Position numbers and translations under genes: made by a program
The notes under the pieces: generated by a model
What the model saw: only the letters and a program-made list of their open reading frames with translations
Told to the model about the DNA's origin: nothing
Database searches by the model: none
Assembly (NCBI GenBank): GCA_005772895.1
Contig: SXIH01000038.1
Location: 1 to 42,940, forward strand
Direction: 5' to 3'
Length of the DNA stretch: 42,940 nucleotides
DNA from: Bacteroidota bacterium
Lineage (GTDB): Bacteria; Bacteroidota; Bacteroidia; 2-12-FULL-35-15
Shown here: piece after piece, positions 7,228-15,867 of the stretch
Layout of the letters: every line of letters starts with the position of its first letter
How positions within the stretch are numbered: position 1 is the first letter of the stretch

Positions 7228-8757
7228 ATGAACTTTTGCAAATTGAGCAACCTTAATTCAATACCCTCAAAAATTTTATTGCTTCTTACTTTGTGTATCG
7301 CAAGTACATCTGCGAAAGCACAAACTACCAGTTCGCCTTATTCCCGCTATGGAATTGGTGATGTTGGTGGAAAAGGCTTTGGACAAGGTTTTCCAATGGG
7401 CGGAACGTATATTGCTTTACAGAACGATACTACTCAAATGTTTTTTATCAATAACGGAAACCCTGCTTCGTATTCAAATATGCGTTTGGTTACAGCTGAG
7501 TTGGGTGCAAACTACAATCGTTTAACACTTCAAGATGCAGTAGATAAAAAAACAGTAAACAATGCTTCTTTATCACACATTGCTTTGGCTTTTCAGTTAA
7601 AAAAATGGTGGGGCGCAAGTGTAGGTTTAGTTCCTTTCAGTTCGGTTGGATATAAAATTTCAGATGAACAGGAAATTACAAATGTAGGTACAGTAAAGTT
7701 TTTGTACGAAGGAACAGGTGGAATCAATCAAGTGTATTTCGGAAACGGAATAAAACCACTTTATGGATTACCACGCAATTACCAATTGTCGAAAAAATAC
7801 AGAGCATTGAAGTCGTTGAAGCATGAAGACAATACTCCAAAAACATGTAAGGAACTTTTTGAGGACTCTCAGAAAATCCGCAAGACTTTAAATCGTAAAA
7901 GATTCATGCAGAGTTTAAGTCTGGGAGCAAACGCATCCTACTTATTCGGGAACATGGAAAATACTAGACGATCAATTTTCCCTTCTACACTTTATGCATT
8001 CAACACACGCACAGGAACAAACACTCGTGTGGATGGTTTGTATTTTGATTACGGAATGCAAATGTCGTACATAGTAGATTCGGTAAAATACAAAGACGAC
8101 AAAGATTCTTGTCGCCCTGTAAAATACCGAGATTTAAAAGATAACGTGAAAATAATGTTTGGTGCAACGTTTTCTTCCCAAACAAATATGGAAGCAACAA
8201 TTGATAGTTTGTCTTACAGCTATTTCAACAACTCTGTTGGTTATGAAATTGTAAAAGACACCATTGAAAATACAAAAGGCAACAAAGGACAAATTACAAT
8301 TCCAATGAGTTTTGGATTTGGAGTAGCCATTAAAAAAGGCGATAAGTTTTTGCTAGCTGCCGATGTTGCAATTCAAAACTGGAGTAATTATAGTGCGTTC
8401 GGACAAACACAAGGATTAAAAAACAGTCTGCGTGCATCCTTAGGGGCACAATTTATTCCGGATTCAAAACCAAATGCAACTTATTTTAAACGCGCACATT
8501 ATCGTTTAGGTGTTCGTTATATGCAAACTGCTTTGGAGTTAAAAGCTACACCATTAAATGAATATGCAGGAAGTTTCGGAATTGGTTTTCCTGTAGGCAG
8601 AAGTTATATATTACAAAGTTTTTCGATGGTGAATATTGGTGTGGAAGTAGGACAAAGAGGAACTTTAACAAACGGACTCATAAAAGAAAACTTCATCAAA
8701 GGAAGTGTTAGTTTTACTATCAACGACAGATGGTTCCAGAAACCGAAGTTTGACTAA
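7228..8757 (+). CDS. Predicted outer-membrane beta-barrel protein
   Basis: A 509-residue exported protein. The signal peptide is seen as ILLLLTLCIASTSAKAQ around residues 17-33. The mature start SSPYSRYGIGDVGGKGFGQG, with alternating aromatic and glycine strands after it, resembles the FadL/OmpP1-like porin group that commonly follows coaX in Bacteroidota; this is a resemblance, not a firm assignment. The last strands (SVSFTINDRWFQKPKFD) suit an outer-membrane barrel. The ATG at 7228 is preferred; an upstream GTG at 7219 overlaps coaX by four bases and would add three residues. Translational coupling with coaX is plausible. Ligand unknown. A 248-bp repeat-rich gap separates it from lptC. Confidence 0.75.
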   Translation: MNFCKLSNLNSIPSKILLLLTLCIASTSAKAQTTSSPYSRYGIGDVGGKGFGQGFPMGGTYIALQNDTTQMFFINNGNPASYSNMRLVTAELGANYNRLTLQDAVDKKTVNNASLSHIALAFQLKKWWGASVGLVPFSSVGYKISDEQEITNVGTVKFLYEGTGGINQVYFGNGIKPLYGLPRNYQLSKKYRALKSLKHEDNTPKTCKELFEDSQKIRKTLNRKRFMQSLSLGANASYLFGNMENTRRSIFPSTLYAFNTRTGTNTRVDGLYFDYGMQMSYIVDSVKYKDDKDSCRPVKYRDLKDNVKIMFGATFSSQTNMEATIDSLSYSYFNNSVGYEIVKDTIENTKGNKGQITIPMSFGFGVAIKKGDKFLLAADVAIQNWSNYSAFGQTQGLKNSLRASLGAQFIPDSKPNATYFKRAHYRLGVRYMQTALELKATPLNEYAGSFGIGFPVGRSYILQSFSMVNIGVEVGQRGTLTNGLIKENFIKGSVSFTINDRWFQKPKFD

Positions 8758-8762
8758 CGATT

Positions 8763-8948
8763 GAACGCGGATTAGGCGGATAAAACGGGTTTTCGCGGAT
8801 TTTTTTTCTTGTGTTTTTCTTTTTTAGTTGAGTGTTAATTGCGGAGCGCAATCAAATCAAATTGCCGAAGGCAATAAATCAGTCTTTTTAAAATCCAGCA
8901 AATAAAAAAAATCAGTGCGCATCTGTTTTATCCGTGTTATCCGCGTTC
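8763..8948. repeat. Inverted pair of the 42-45-nt repeat enclosing two hairpins
   Basis: 8763-8807 and 8904-8948 are inverted copies of one 45-base sequence at roughly 75-80% identity, both with GAACGCGGAT and CGGATAAAAC blocks and an eight-T/eight-A inner end. Between them sit TTGCG-GAG-CGCAA (8839-8851) and ATTGCC-GAA-GGCAAT (8861-8875). The whole could fold into a cruciform with two side arms. It fills the gap between the outer-membrane protein and lptC. Confidence 0.65.
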
Positions 8949-8981
8949 CATTTTCGATGACGTCCTTAACAAAATAAATCG

Positions 8982-8989
8982 TAAATTTG
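8982..8989 (+). promoter_or_regulatory. -7 promoter element for lptC
   Basis: TAAATTTG matches TAnnTTTG exactly and lies 16 bases before the lptC ATG. It follows the inverted repeat structure directly, suggesting lptC has its own promoter in addition to any read-through from coaX. Confidence 0.5.
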
Positions 8990-9005
8990 TCTCTGAATTT
9001 CTTAA

Positions 9006-9599
9006 ATGAAAGCTACACTATTATATAGTATTATTTGCATTTCCTTACTAAGCTCCTGCGAAAACGATATTGCAGTTGTTAACTCTATTACTTCAGAAGC
9101 ATCAAAAAAACTTCCTTTAGAGTCGAGCAAAAATGTGGAATTTATTTATAGCGATTCAGCTGTTGTTCGTGCTCGTTTGAAAGCTCCTCAGATTGATCGT
9201 TATGCCGGACAAAAACCTTATTTGGAATTGCCTAAGGGAATGAACATTGTATTTTTTCAAGAAGACAAAAAAGAACAAACCAATTTAACTGCTAATTATG
9301 GTATTGGTTACGACAATGGCAATGGTGTGATGGAAAAAATGGAAGCCAAAGGCAATGTAATTGTGATAAATGAAAAAGGTGAAAAATTAAATACCGAGCA
9401 TTTGATTTGGAATACCTTTACAAAAAAAATATATACCGATGCTTTTGTGAAAATAACTACAAAAGATCAAATCATTTGGGGTGATGGAATGGAAGCAGAT
9501 CAAGATTTTTCGGAGTATCAAATAAAAAATGTGCAAGGTGAGATAGATATTAAAGATGCTGATTTGGCACCGGATAGTGGGGAGAAAAAGGGTAATTAG
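9006..9599 (+). CDS. lptC: LPS export periplasmic protein LptC
   Basis: A 197-residue protein that begins with a lipoprotein signal, with lipobox LSSC (cysteine at residue 18). The remainder is beta-rich, with the LptC/OstA-like series of short strands (YSDSAVVRARLKAP, LTANYGIGYDNGNGVMEKMEAKGNV split over two repeats, WGDGMEAD). In the Lpt pathway LptC passes lipopolysaccharide from the LptBFG ABC transporter to LptA. Many Bacteroidota copies carry a lipobox like this one instead of an uncleaved anchor. Neighbours match the common coaX/outer-membrane protein/lptC/CNNM/foldase order. The C-terminus (PDSGEKKGN) runs into low-complexity intergenic filler. Confidence 0.85.
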   Translation: MKATLLYSIICISLLSSCENDIAVVNSITSEASKKLPLESSKNVEFIYSDSAVVRARLKAPQIDRYAGQKPYLELPKGMNIVFFQEDKKEQTNLTANYGIGYDNGNGVMEKMEAKGNVIVINEKGEKLNTEHLIWNTFTKKIYTDAFVKITTKDQIIWGDGMEADQDFSEYQIKNVQGEIDIKDADLAPDSGEKKGN

Positions 9600-9700
9600 G
9601 GAATTAAGTTAATTAGGGAAATAGGGAATTGGAGATTAAGGATTAAGGAATTTGGGTGATTAAGCTCTAACCGTCACCCTGAGCGGAGTCGAAGGGAAAG
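9600..9700. repeat. Low-complexity filler and a GAGCGGAGTCGAAGG repeat copy
   Basis: The gap after lptC holds several imperfect GGGAATTAGG / GATTAAGG units and then CACCCTGAGCGGAGTCGAAGG (9674-9694), one of the family found also at 19157-19200, 37828-37875 and 39466-39489. No gene is visible in it. Confidence 0.55.
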
Positions 9701-9752
9701 GGCGCTAAGGTTTATTAGAAAAACTGGAACGAATAAAAATAAAGTATAACAA

Positions 9753-9965
9753 ATGAACAAAACATTTAGAATATTAGAACTGGTTTGGTTATTCATGGGT
9801 TGCTTGGGCATCATCATGTGTATTTACTCAACAATTATTGGCGATAACAAAGGCGCTATTTATTTTTTAATATTTTTTCTGGCTAGTGGATTAATGTATG
9901 CTGTAAGACGTAAACAGCGTATGAAGTTCGAGGCTTCTCAAAAATCAAAAGAACAAAAAAAATAA
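9753..9965 (+). CDS. Small two-helix membrane protein of the lptC cluster
   Basis: A 70-residue protein with two membrane helices (about 8-28 and 36-52, IYFLIFFLASGLMYAV) and a strongly basic, soluble C-tail (RRKQRMKFEASQKSKEQKK). No family recognised. The stop at 9965 is one base before the TTG start of the CNNM gene, so the two are almost certainly one transcript and probably translationally coupled. Confidence 0.75.
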   Translation: MNKTFRILELVWLFMGCLGIIMCIYSTIIGDNKGAIYFLIFFLASGLMYAVRRKQRMKFEASQKSKEQKK

Positions 9966-9966
9966 A

Positions 9967-11238
9967 TTGGAAAGTACCATTATTATCCTTCTTGCAATGT
10001 TAGCATCCGCCTTTTTTTCGGGTTTGGAAATTGCTTTCATTACTTCCAACAAACTTCGTATTGAGTTAGAAAATAAACAAGGAAATTTTTCCGCTAAAAT
10101 TCTCGCTCATTTTAATAAATATCCTTCACGTTATTTAGGAACCATGTTGTTGGGAAACAATATTGCCCTAGTAATTTTTGGTATTTATATGGACGAACGA
10201 CTAGAAGGTTTTTTAGAACATTATATTTCTCACGAGTATAAAATTGTGATTTTATTAATCTCTACTTTTCTTTCCACCATGCTTATTTTGGTAACTGCTG
10301 AATTCTTACCAAAAAATCTTTTCAGGATAAATCCCAACAAAACGCTCACTTTGTTTGCTTTCCCTTTGACAATAGTTTATGGTTTATTGTATCCTATAGT
10401 TATGCTTACAATTGGTTTTTCAGAATTCATTCTCAAAAAAATATTCCGTTTAAAAATCGAAAATGAGAATGCTGCTTTCACGATGATTGATTTGGATAAT
10501 TATGTTCGCGAAGGAACAGCAGTTTCGGTAGAGAAAAAAGCAGACATGGACCACGAGATTCAAATTTTTCAGAATGCTTTGGATTTCTCAAGTGTAAAAG
10601 CCCGTGAATGCATGATTCCGCGTACCGAAATAATTGCTCTGGATGTAAATGAAAGTATTGAAGTGCTCAAACAAAAATTTATTCAAACACGTTTATCTAA
10701 AATTTTAATTTTTGCCGAAAGTATTGATAACATTATTGGATATATTTATTCAAAAGAACTTTTCAAAAATCCGCAAAGCATAAAAAGTATTTTATTGCCT
10801 GTAAGTATTGTTCCCGAATCGATGGCAGCAAGTGAAGTGCTTACAGTTTTTATTCAGCAGCATAAAAGTATTGCAGTAGTGGTAGATGAATTTGGTGGAA
10901 CTTCCGGAATGTTGACTATGGAAGATGTGATGGAAGAAATTTTTGGAGAAATAGAAGATGAGCACGACAAAGAAGAAATGATTGAAAAACAAATCAATGA
11001 AACAGAGTTTGTTTTTTCTGCCCGCCTTGAAACCGATTACATCAATAATAAATATGGTCTTCAATTACCCATTTTAGATAACGTAGAAACATTGGGTGGT
11101 TTAATAATGCATTACCATGAAAGCATCCCCCGCGTTCATGAAGAAATACGAATAGAGAGCTTTGTATTTACAATAATTGCCGTTACCCGGACACGGATTG
11201 AACAGGTGAATTTAAAGATTCAAAACACTAATAGCTGA
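9967..11238 (+). CDS. CNNM/CorC-family membrane protein (hemolysin-like, CBS domains)
   Basis: A 423-residue protein with an N-terminal DUF21/CNNM membrane domain (four helices within residues 1-165), a CBS-domain pair (about 200-335, with MIPRTEIIALDV and VVVDEFGGTSGMLTMEDVMEEIFGEIEDE) and a C-terminal CorC/HlyC domain (about 345-420). The family is linked to divalent cation export or homeostasis; GldE of gliding Flavobacteria is a relative, and I cannot separate them here. The start is a TTG at 9967, giving MESTIIILLAMLASAFFSGLE, which lines up with the usual N-terminus; the next ATG (9997) would cut into the first helix. It follows the small membrane gene by one base. Confidence 0.88.
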   Translation: MESTIIILLAMLASAFFSGLEIAFITSNKLRIELENKQGNFSAKILAHFNKYPSRYLGTMLLGNNIALVIFGIYMDERLEGFLEHYISHEYKIVILLISTFLSTMLILVTAEFLPKNLFRINPNKTLTLFAFPLTIVYGLLYPIVMLTIGFSEFILKKIFRLKIENENAAFTMIDLDNYVREGTAVSVEKKADMDHEIQIFQNALDFSSVKARECMIPRTEIIALDVNESIEVLKQKFIQTRLSKILIFAESIDNIIGYIYSKELFKNPQSIKSILLPVSIVPESMAASEVLTVFIQQHKSIAVVVDEFGGTSGMLTMEDVMEEIFGEIEDEHDKEEMIEKQINETEFVFSARLETDYINNKYGLQLPILDNVETLGGLIMHYHESIPRVHEEIRIESFVFTIIAVTRTRIEQVNLKIQNTNS

Positions 11239-11301
11239 AAATCAGCTAATTACACCTAAAAACCTTTTGCCCAAAAACTTTTAAGATTTCGCTAAGAATC
11301 T

Positions 11302-11309
11302 TATATTTG
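11302..11309 (+). promoter_or_regulatory. -7 promoter element for the PpiD-like gene
   Basis: TATATTTG is an exact TAnnTTTG match 72 bases before the start codon. It predicts a leader of about 65 bases that opens with the paired CCCTG/CAGGG segments at 11313-11336. Confidence 0.55.
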
Positions 11310-11381
11310 CAACCCTGTTAATCAATTCAGACAGGGCAATTGATTTATTGACAATAACATTAAAAAATAAAAATTAAATAT

Positions 11382-13580
11382 ATGAGTACTTTAGAAAGTT
11401 TACGTAAGCGTTCGGGCCTGTTGGTAGGTATAGTTGGTTTGGCAATTTTGGCATTTATCTTAACCGATTTTTTTGGCGGGAAAGGTTCTATGTTCGGAAA
11501 TTCTGAAACTACCGTTGGAGAAATTGCTGGAAACTCAATCGACATAAATGTTTTTAAGAGCAAAGTGGATGAAGCTGAAGATGCTCAATTACGTAATGGC
11601 CAGAAAACGTCTTTAACTCAAGAAGAAAAAGATGGAATTGTTCAGCAAGTTTGGAATCAAATGATTAACGAACAAGTGATGGTGAAAGAATATGAGAAAT
11701 TAGGAATCTCTATTTCGGATGAAGAGTTATACGATTTAATGGTTACACATCCGCACTCAGCTTTGGTAAGAAACTTAAGTGATCCTCAAACAGGAAAAGT
11801 TTCTCCGATGTTTGCAAATGCACAAACAGGAATGATTGATCCTGCAAAAATTAAAGAATTTACTCAAGCTATGACAGATGAGCAAGAAGTTCAATGGTTG
11901 CAGTTAGAAGAATATGTTCGTCAGGTACGTGTGATTGAAAAGTACAATAACTTAATTAAAAAAGGATTGTATGTTACAACATCTGCTGCAAAGCGCGAAT
12001 ACCTTGCACAAAATACAACAGCCAATATCAAATATGTAATGAAAAATTACAAATTGGTTGCTGACAGCACAGTTAAAACAACTGACGAAGAATTAAATGC
12101 ATATTATTCAGCACACCAAAATGAGTACAAGCAAGAAGCATCACGTATAATGGAATACATTACTTACGACATTGTTGCTTCAGCAGAAGATGTTGAAAAT
12201 TCGAAAGCGGAGATGTTAAAAATTGCTGCTGATTTTAAAGTTGCAAAACCATTTGCTGAAGATTCAGCATTCATCATTGCAGAATCAGATGTACGTAACT
12301 TCGACCAGAATTTTGTTACTCAAGGAATGCTTACTCCTGTTTTGGATACAACAATGTTTAAATCAGAAGTAGGAGTTGTTGTTGGACCATATGAAGAAAA
12401 TGGTTCTTTAAAAGTAACCAAATTGTTAGGTTCAAAAATGTCGGCCGACTCAGCAAAAGTTCGCCACATCTTAGTAGGTTATAAAGATTCAGGAGCTAAT
12501 CCTGCAATTACTCGTACTAAAGAACAAGCAAAAGCTAAAGCAGACAGTTTATTAGGTGCGCTAAAAAAAGGCGGAAAATTTGTTGATTTCGTTGAAAAAT
12601 TCTCTGATGACAACGGTAAAAAAATGCCTCCAAACAAAAAAGAAGGAGAAGATTATATGGGTAAAGGCGGAGATTACGGTTGGTTAAATGCAAAGAGCGG
12701 ATTTGTTGAACCATTCAAAAATGCAGGATTAGATGGTAAAAAAGGTGATTTAGTTATTATTGAATCACAATTTGGATATCACTTGATGGAAGTATTGGAT
12801 ACGAAAGGTTCACAAAAGAAAGTGCAAATTGGTTCTGTAGAGATGAAATTAGAAGCAAGTAGCAAAACAAAACAAGCTATTTATTCTAAAGCAAATGATT
12901 TTGCTGGAAAAAATAATACACTTGAATTGTTTAAAAAAGCAGTTGCTGAACAAAAATTAGACAAACGTGTTACAGAAAAATTAAAAGAGAACGATAAAAA
13001 TATAGCAGGAATTGAAAATCCAAAATCATTGATTCGTTGGGCATACGACAATAAATTAGGAACAGTTTCTGAACCTTTGGAGCATGGTGATAAATATGTA
13101 ATTGCTGTTGTTACTGATGTTAGAGAAAAAGGAATTGCTACTTTGGAACAAGTGAAAGAGCAAGTTACTGCTAAAGTAGTTCAACAGAAAAAAGCGGAAA
13201 TGTTTGCAAAAGAATTTGCTTCTGCCATGTCGGGAAATGCAAATTTAGATGCTATTTCTTCTATCATGAAATTACCAATTGAACAAGCACAAAATGTAAA
13301 CTTCTTGACCAACCAAATCCCGGGTTCAAATAGTGAGCCAGCAGTTATGGGAACAATTTCGGTGATGAAGGCAAAAACTATGAGCAAAACAATTGCTGGA
13401 AAAGAAGGTGTGTTTGTAGTGTTTGTTGAATCAGTAATGGATGCTCCTGTATTAAAAGAGTATTCAGGTCCTCAAAAATCACAAATGCAAAACATTCAAC
13501 CTCGAGTTGATTATGAAGTATACAATGCATTAAAAGAAAACGCAAACATTGAAGAACACTTAACAAAGTTTGGTTTCTAA
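11382..13580 (+). CDS. PpiD/SurA-like periplasmic peptidyl-prolyl isomerase
   Basis: A 732-residue inner-membrane-anchored foldase. One membrane helix (about residues 10-30, GLLVGIVGLAILAFILTDFF) is followed by a SurA_N-type chaperone domain (about 45-230), a parvulin/PPIC rotamase domain from about residue 355 (VRHILVGYKD, then KFVDFVEKFSDD and GGDYGWL, FGYHLMEV) and a further SurA-like C-terminal region. The family catalyses prolyl isomerisation and helps outer-membrane proteins fold in the periplasm. Its place beside lptC and an outer-membrane protein fits. The start has no Shine-Dalgarno sequence, as expected here. A strong terminator follows at 13601. Confidence 0.92.
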   Translation: MSTLESLRKRSGLLVGIVGLAILAFILTDFFGGKGSMFGNSETTVGEIAGNSIDINVFKSKVDEAEDAQLRNGQKTSLTQEEKDGIVQQVWNQMINEQVMVKEYEKLGISISDEELYDLMVTHPHSALVRNLSDPQTGKVSPMFANAQTGMIDPAKIKEFTQAMTDEQEVQWLQLEEYVRQVRVIEKYNNLIKKGLYVTTSAAKREYLAQNTTANIKYVMKNYKLVADSTVKTTDEELNAYYSAHQNEYKQEASRIMEYITYDIVASAEDVENSKAEMLKIAADFKVAKPFAEDSAFIIAESDVRNFDQNFVTQGMLTPVLDTTMFKSEVGVVVGPYEENGSLKVTKLLGSKMSADSAKVRHILVGYKDSGANPAITRTKEQAKAKADSLLGALKKGGKFVDFVEKFSDDNGKKMPPNKKEGEDYMGKGGDYGWLNAKSGFVEPFKNAGLDGKKGDLVIIESQFGYHLMEVLDTKGSQKKVQIGSVEMKLEASSKTKQAIYSKANDFAGKNNTLELFKKAVAEQKLDKRVTEKLKENDKNIAGIENPKSLIRWAYDNKLGTVSEPLEHGDKYVIAVVTDVREKGIATLEQVKEQVTAKVVQQKKAEMFAKEFASAMSGNANLDAISSIMKLPIEQAQNVNFLTNQIPGSNSEPAVMGTISVMKAKTMSKTIAGKEGVFVVFVESVMDAPVLKEYSGPQKSQMQNIQPRVDYEVYNALKENANIEEHLTKFGF

Positions 13581-13600
13581 AAAATAAACCCATTTAATTG

Positions 13601-13633
13601 AAAAAGTCCCCTGAGTACTCGGGGGACTTTTTT
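13601..13633 (+). terminator. Rho-independent terminator after the PpiD-like gene
   Basis: AAAAAGTCCCC and GGGGGACTTTTTT pair around TGAGTACTC, giving a stem of at least 11 bp that is symmetric enough (A-run on the left) to work on both strands. It closes the coaX-to-foldase cluster. Confidence 0.85.
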
Positions 13634-13648
13634 GTTGATCATATTTGA

Positions 13649-13690
13649 CTTCGCAACTGTCATCCCGTGCCACGACACGGGATCTCCCCA
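13649..13690. repeat. Dispersed repeat, copy 2 (inverted relative to 6360-6402)
   Basis: CATCCCGTGCCACGACACGG with GATCTCCCC after it is the reverse complement of the 6360 copy with only a few changes. The core CCCGTG-CCACGA-CACGGG forms a perfect 6-bp hairpin here. Confidence 0.7.
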
Positions 13691-13785
13691 TTGCAGAGAA
13701 AAAACAATCTCTCACAAATTTGCTAATGACCGATTGTTTTCTTTAATTTGTTATAGAACAGTAAATTGCTCCACAATTGACAAAC

Positions 13786-15867
13786 ATGTATCGCATACTA
13801 TTTACTAAGTCTATTCAGCTGGTTTGTCTTGCATTCTTTTTATTTCCTATTTCTTCCTTTTCACAACACGATTCTTTAGCAGTTAAAGATACTTCAGCAA
13901 TTAACGATTCGGTTACCGTTGATTATTATGATATGACTATAGAACAACTTCAACAACTAAAAGCAGTTGGAGTGTCTTCTGAATTGGAACAGTTAATTAA
14001 TTCATTAATAGGAGTTGCATCAATCAAACCTTTATCCGGAAGAGAATCACCAAGTATCATTAGTTTAATTACTGAAGAAGAAATTAAAAAGTCGGGCGCA
14101 CGTGATTTGATTGATGTATTGAGTTTGATTCCAGGTTTTGATTTTGGTGTGGATGTAGAAGGGGTTGTTGGACTTGGTATGCGGGGTAATTGGGCACATG
14201 AAGGGAAAATATTACTATTGTTAGATGGGCAAGAAATGAACGAAAATCTTTTCGGCACAACTCAATTCGGAAACCATTTTGCGATTGATCAAATTAAAAA
14301 GATAGAGATTATCCGCGGTCCCGGCTCCGCAATTTACGGAGGATATGCAGAGTATGGAGTAATCAATATCATTACAAAAAATGGTAAAGACATTAATGGT
14401 ATTTCTCTTTCGGGGACTTACGGACAAATGCAAGGCGATTATGGCAGAAGAAATGTGAATCTTTCATTGGGAAAAAAATTCGGAGAGTTTCAGATTAGCG
14501 GCTCTTTATTTTTGGGACAAGGAAACAGAAGCGATCAGGACTTTACTGATTTTTATGATAGTACATACAACATGGCTGGGAATTCTAAATTGGATCCAAC
14601 CAATATAAATGTAGGATTAAGCTATAAAGGACTAAGTGCCAGATTTATTTTAGATAATTATTATACAACTACCGGAGATGGTTACGATGTTGTAAAAACT
14701 CCTTCTCAACAAGTTTTCAATTCTACTTTTGCAGAAATAAAATATGCATTTAAGCTTGGCGAGAAATTTACAATCACACCAAGAGTTAATTATAAGCAAC
14801 AAACTCCATGGAAAACATTGGCTGATTCAGTTACCGATGAATATTATAAAATAGTAGACAGATACACAGGGAACGTAACGATGTCGTACACCATAAACAG
14901 AAAAATAAATATAATTTTTGGTGGAGAAGTGTATAGCGATTTTGCAAAAGACATGGTAGACAGCAGTTTTTTTGCGAATGGGGAAAAGCAAGTAAATTAT
15001 TTGAATACAGCAGCTTTTGCACAAAGTGTGGTTAAGCTTCGTTTGATAAATATTATTTTAGGAGCACGCTTTGATAACCACAGTGAATATGGTCATGCAT
15101 TTGTTCCCCGTTTAGGTCTGACAAAACGAATAGATAATTTTCATTTCAAATTATTGTACAGCAATGCATTCAGAGCGCCTTCCATTGAAAATATTAATTT
15201 GGTCGACTCAACCGGAATAAAACCGGAAAATACAAGTGTGGCTGAATTGGAGTTAGGCTATGAGATAAGAAGAAACTCCATCATCACAATTAACTTTTTT
15301 GACATTAGTACAAAAAACACCATTGCTTATTACTATGATGATTCTACAGAAACGGATGCCTATCATAATATTGGACAAACAGGTAGCAGAGGAGTTGAGT
15401 TGGAATATAAGTTTAAAGATAAATGGGGTTTTATCAATTTAAATTATGCTTTTTACACAGTTGCAGGAAAAGAAAAAATTGCAGACTACGAAGTACCGGA
15501 AAATAAAAGTGTATTGTTGGCTTTTCCTTCACACAAACTTAATTTGAGTGCAGGATTTAACGTTACAAAACATTTTTCAATCAATCCATCTATTTCATTC
15601 AGAGGTGAACGCTATGGTTATACCTCGGTAGATACAGCAGGATACGGAGTAATTGAAAAGTTTGACCCATTGGTACTCGCAAATATTTTTTTACGTTACG
15701 AAGATTTATTTATCAAAGGCTTGGATTTAGGATTTGGGGTATATGATCTTTTTGATCAACGTGTAAAATACATTCAGCCTTACAATTCCTATCACGCTCC
15801 TTTGCCCGGGCCATCACGTGAGTTTATTGTAAAGTTGTCGTATACATTAAAAGCTAAAAAAGAATGA
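13786..15867 (+). CDS. TonB-dependent outer-membrane receptor
   Basis: A 693-residue protein with a signal peptide (IQLVCLAFFLFPISSFSQ), a short linker (MTIEQLQQLKAVGV), a plug domain (about 85-195: SPSIISLITEEEIKKSGARD, LLLLDGQEMNEN, IEIIRGPGSAIYGGYAEYGVINI) and a 22-strand-type barrel ending FIVKLSYTLKAKKE. It would import a ligand using TonB energy. It lacks the N-terminal carboxypeptidase-like domain of SusC-type receptors and no SusD partner is present. I chose ATG 13786; the open frame begins at a TTG nine bases upstream. Its stop overlaps the next ATG by four bases (ATGA at 15864-15867), coupling it to a YfiR-like protein. Ligand cannot be told from sequence. Confidence 0.9.
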   Translation: MYRILFTKSIQLVCLAFFLFPISSFSQHDSLAVKDTSAINDSVTVDYYDMTIEQLQQLKAVGVSSELEQLINSLIGVASIKPLSGRESPSIISLITEEEIKKSGARDLIDVLSLIPGFDFGVDVEGVVGLGMRGNWAHEGKILLLLDGQEMNENLFGTTQFGNHFAIDQIKKIEIIRGPGSAIYGGYAEYGVINIITKNGKDINGISLSGTYGQMQGDYGRRNVNLSLGKKFGEFQISGSLFLGQGNRSDQDFTDFYDSTYNMAGNSKLDPTNINVGLSYKGLSARFILDNYYTTTGDGYDVVKTPSQQVFNSTFAEIKYAFKLGEKFTITPRVNYKQQTPWKTLADSVTDEYYKIVDRYTGNVTMSYTINRKINIIFGGEVYSDFAKDMVDSSFFANGEKQVNYLNTAAFAQSVVKLRLINIILGARFDNHSEYGHAFVPRLGLTKRIDNFHFKLLYSNAFRAPSIENINLVDSTGIKPENTSVAELELGYEIRRNSIITINFFDISTKNTIAYYYDDSTETDAYHNIGQTGSRGVELEYKFKDKWGFINLNYAFYTVAGKEKIADYEVPENKSVLLAFPSHKLNLSAGFNVTKHFSINPSISFRGERYGYTSVDTAGYGVIEKFDPLVLANIFLRYEDLFIKGLDLGFGVYDLFDQRVKYIQPYNSYHAPLPGPSREFIVKLSYTLKAKKE

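Noticed and set aside
9967..11238. Naming the gene gldE
   Set aside because: GldE belongs to the same CNNM/CBS family, but nothing in the sequence or neighbours separates it from ordinary CorC-like proteins.
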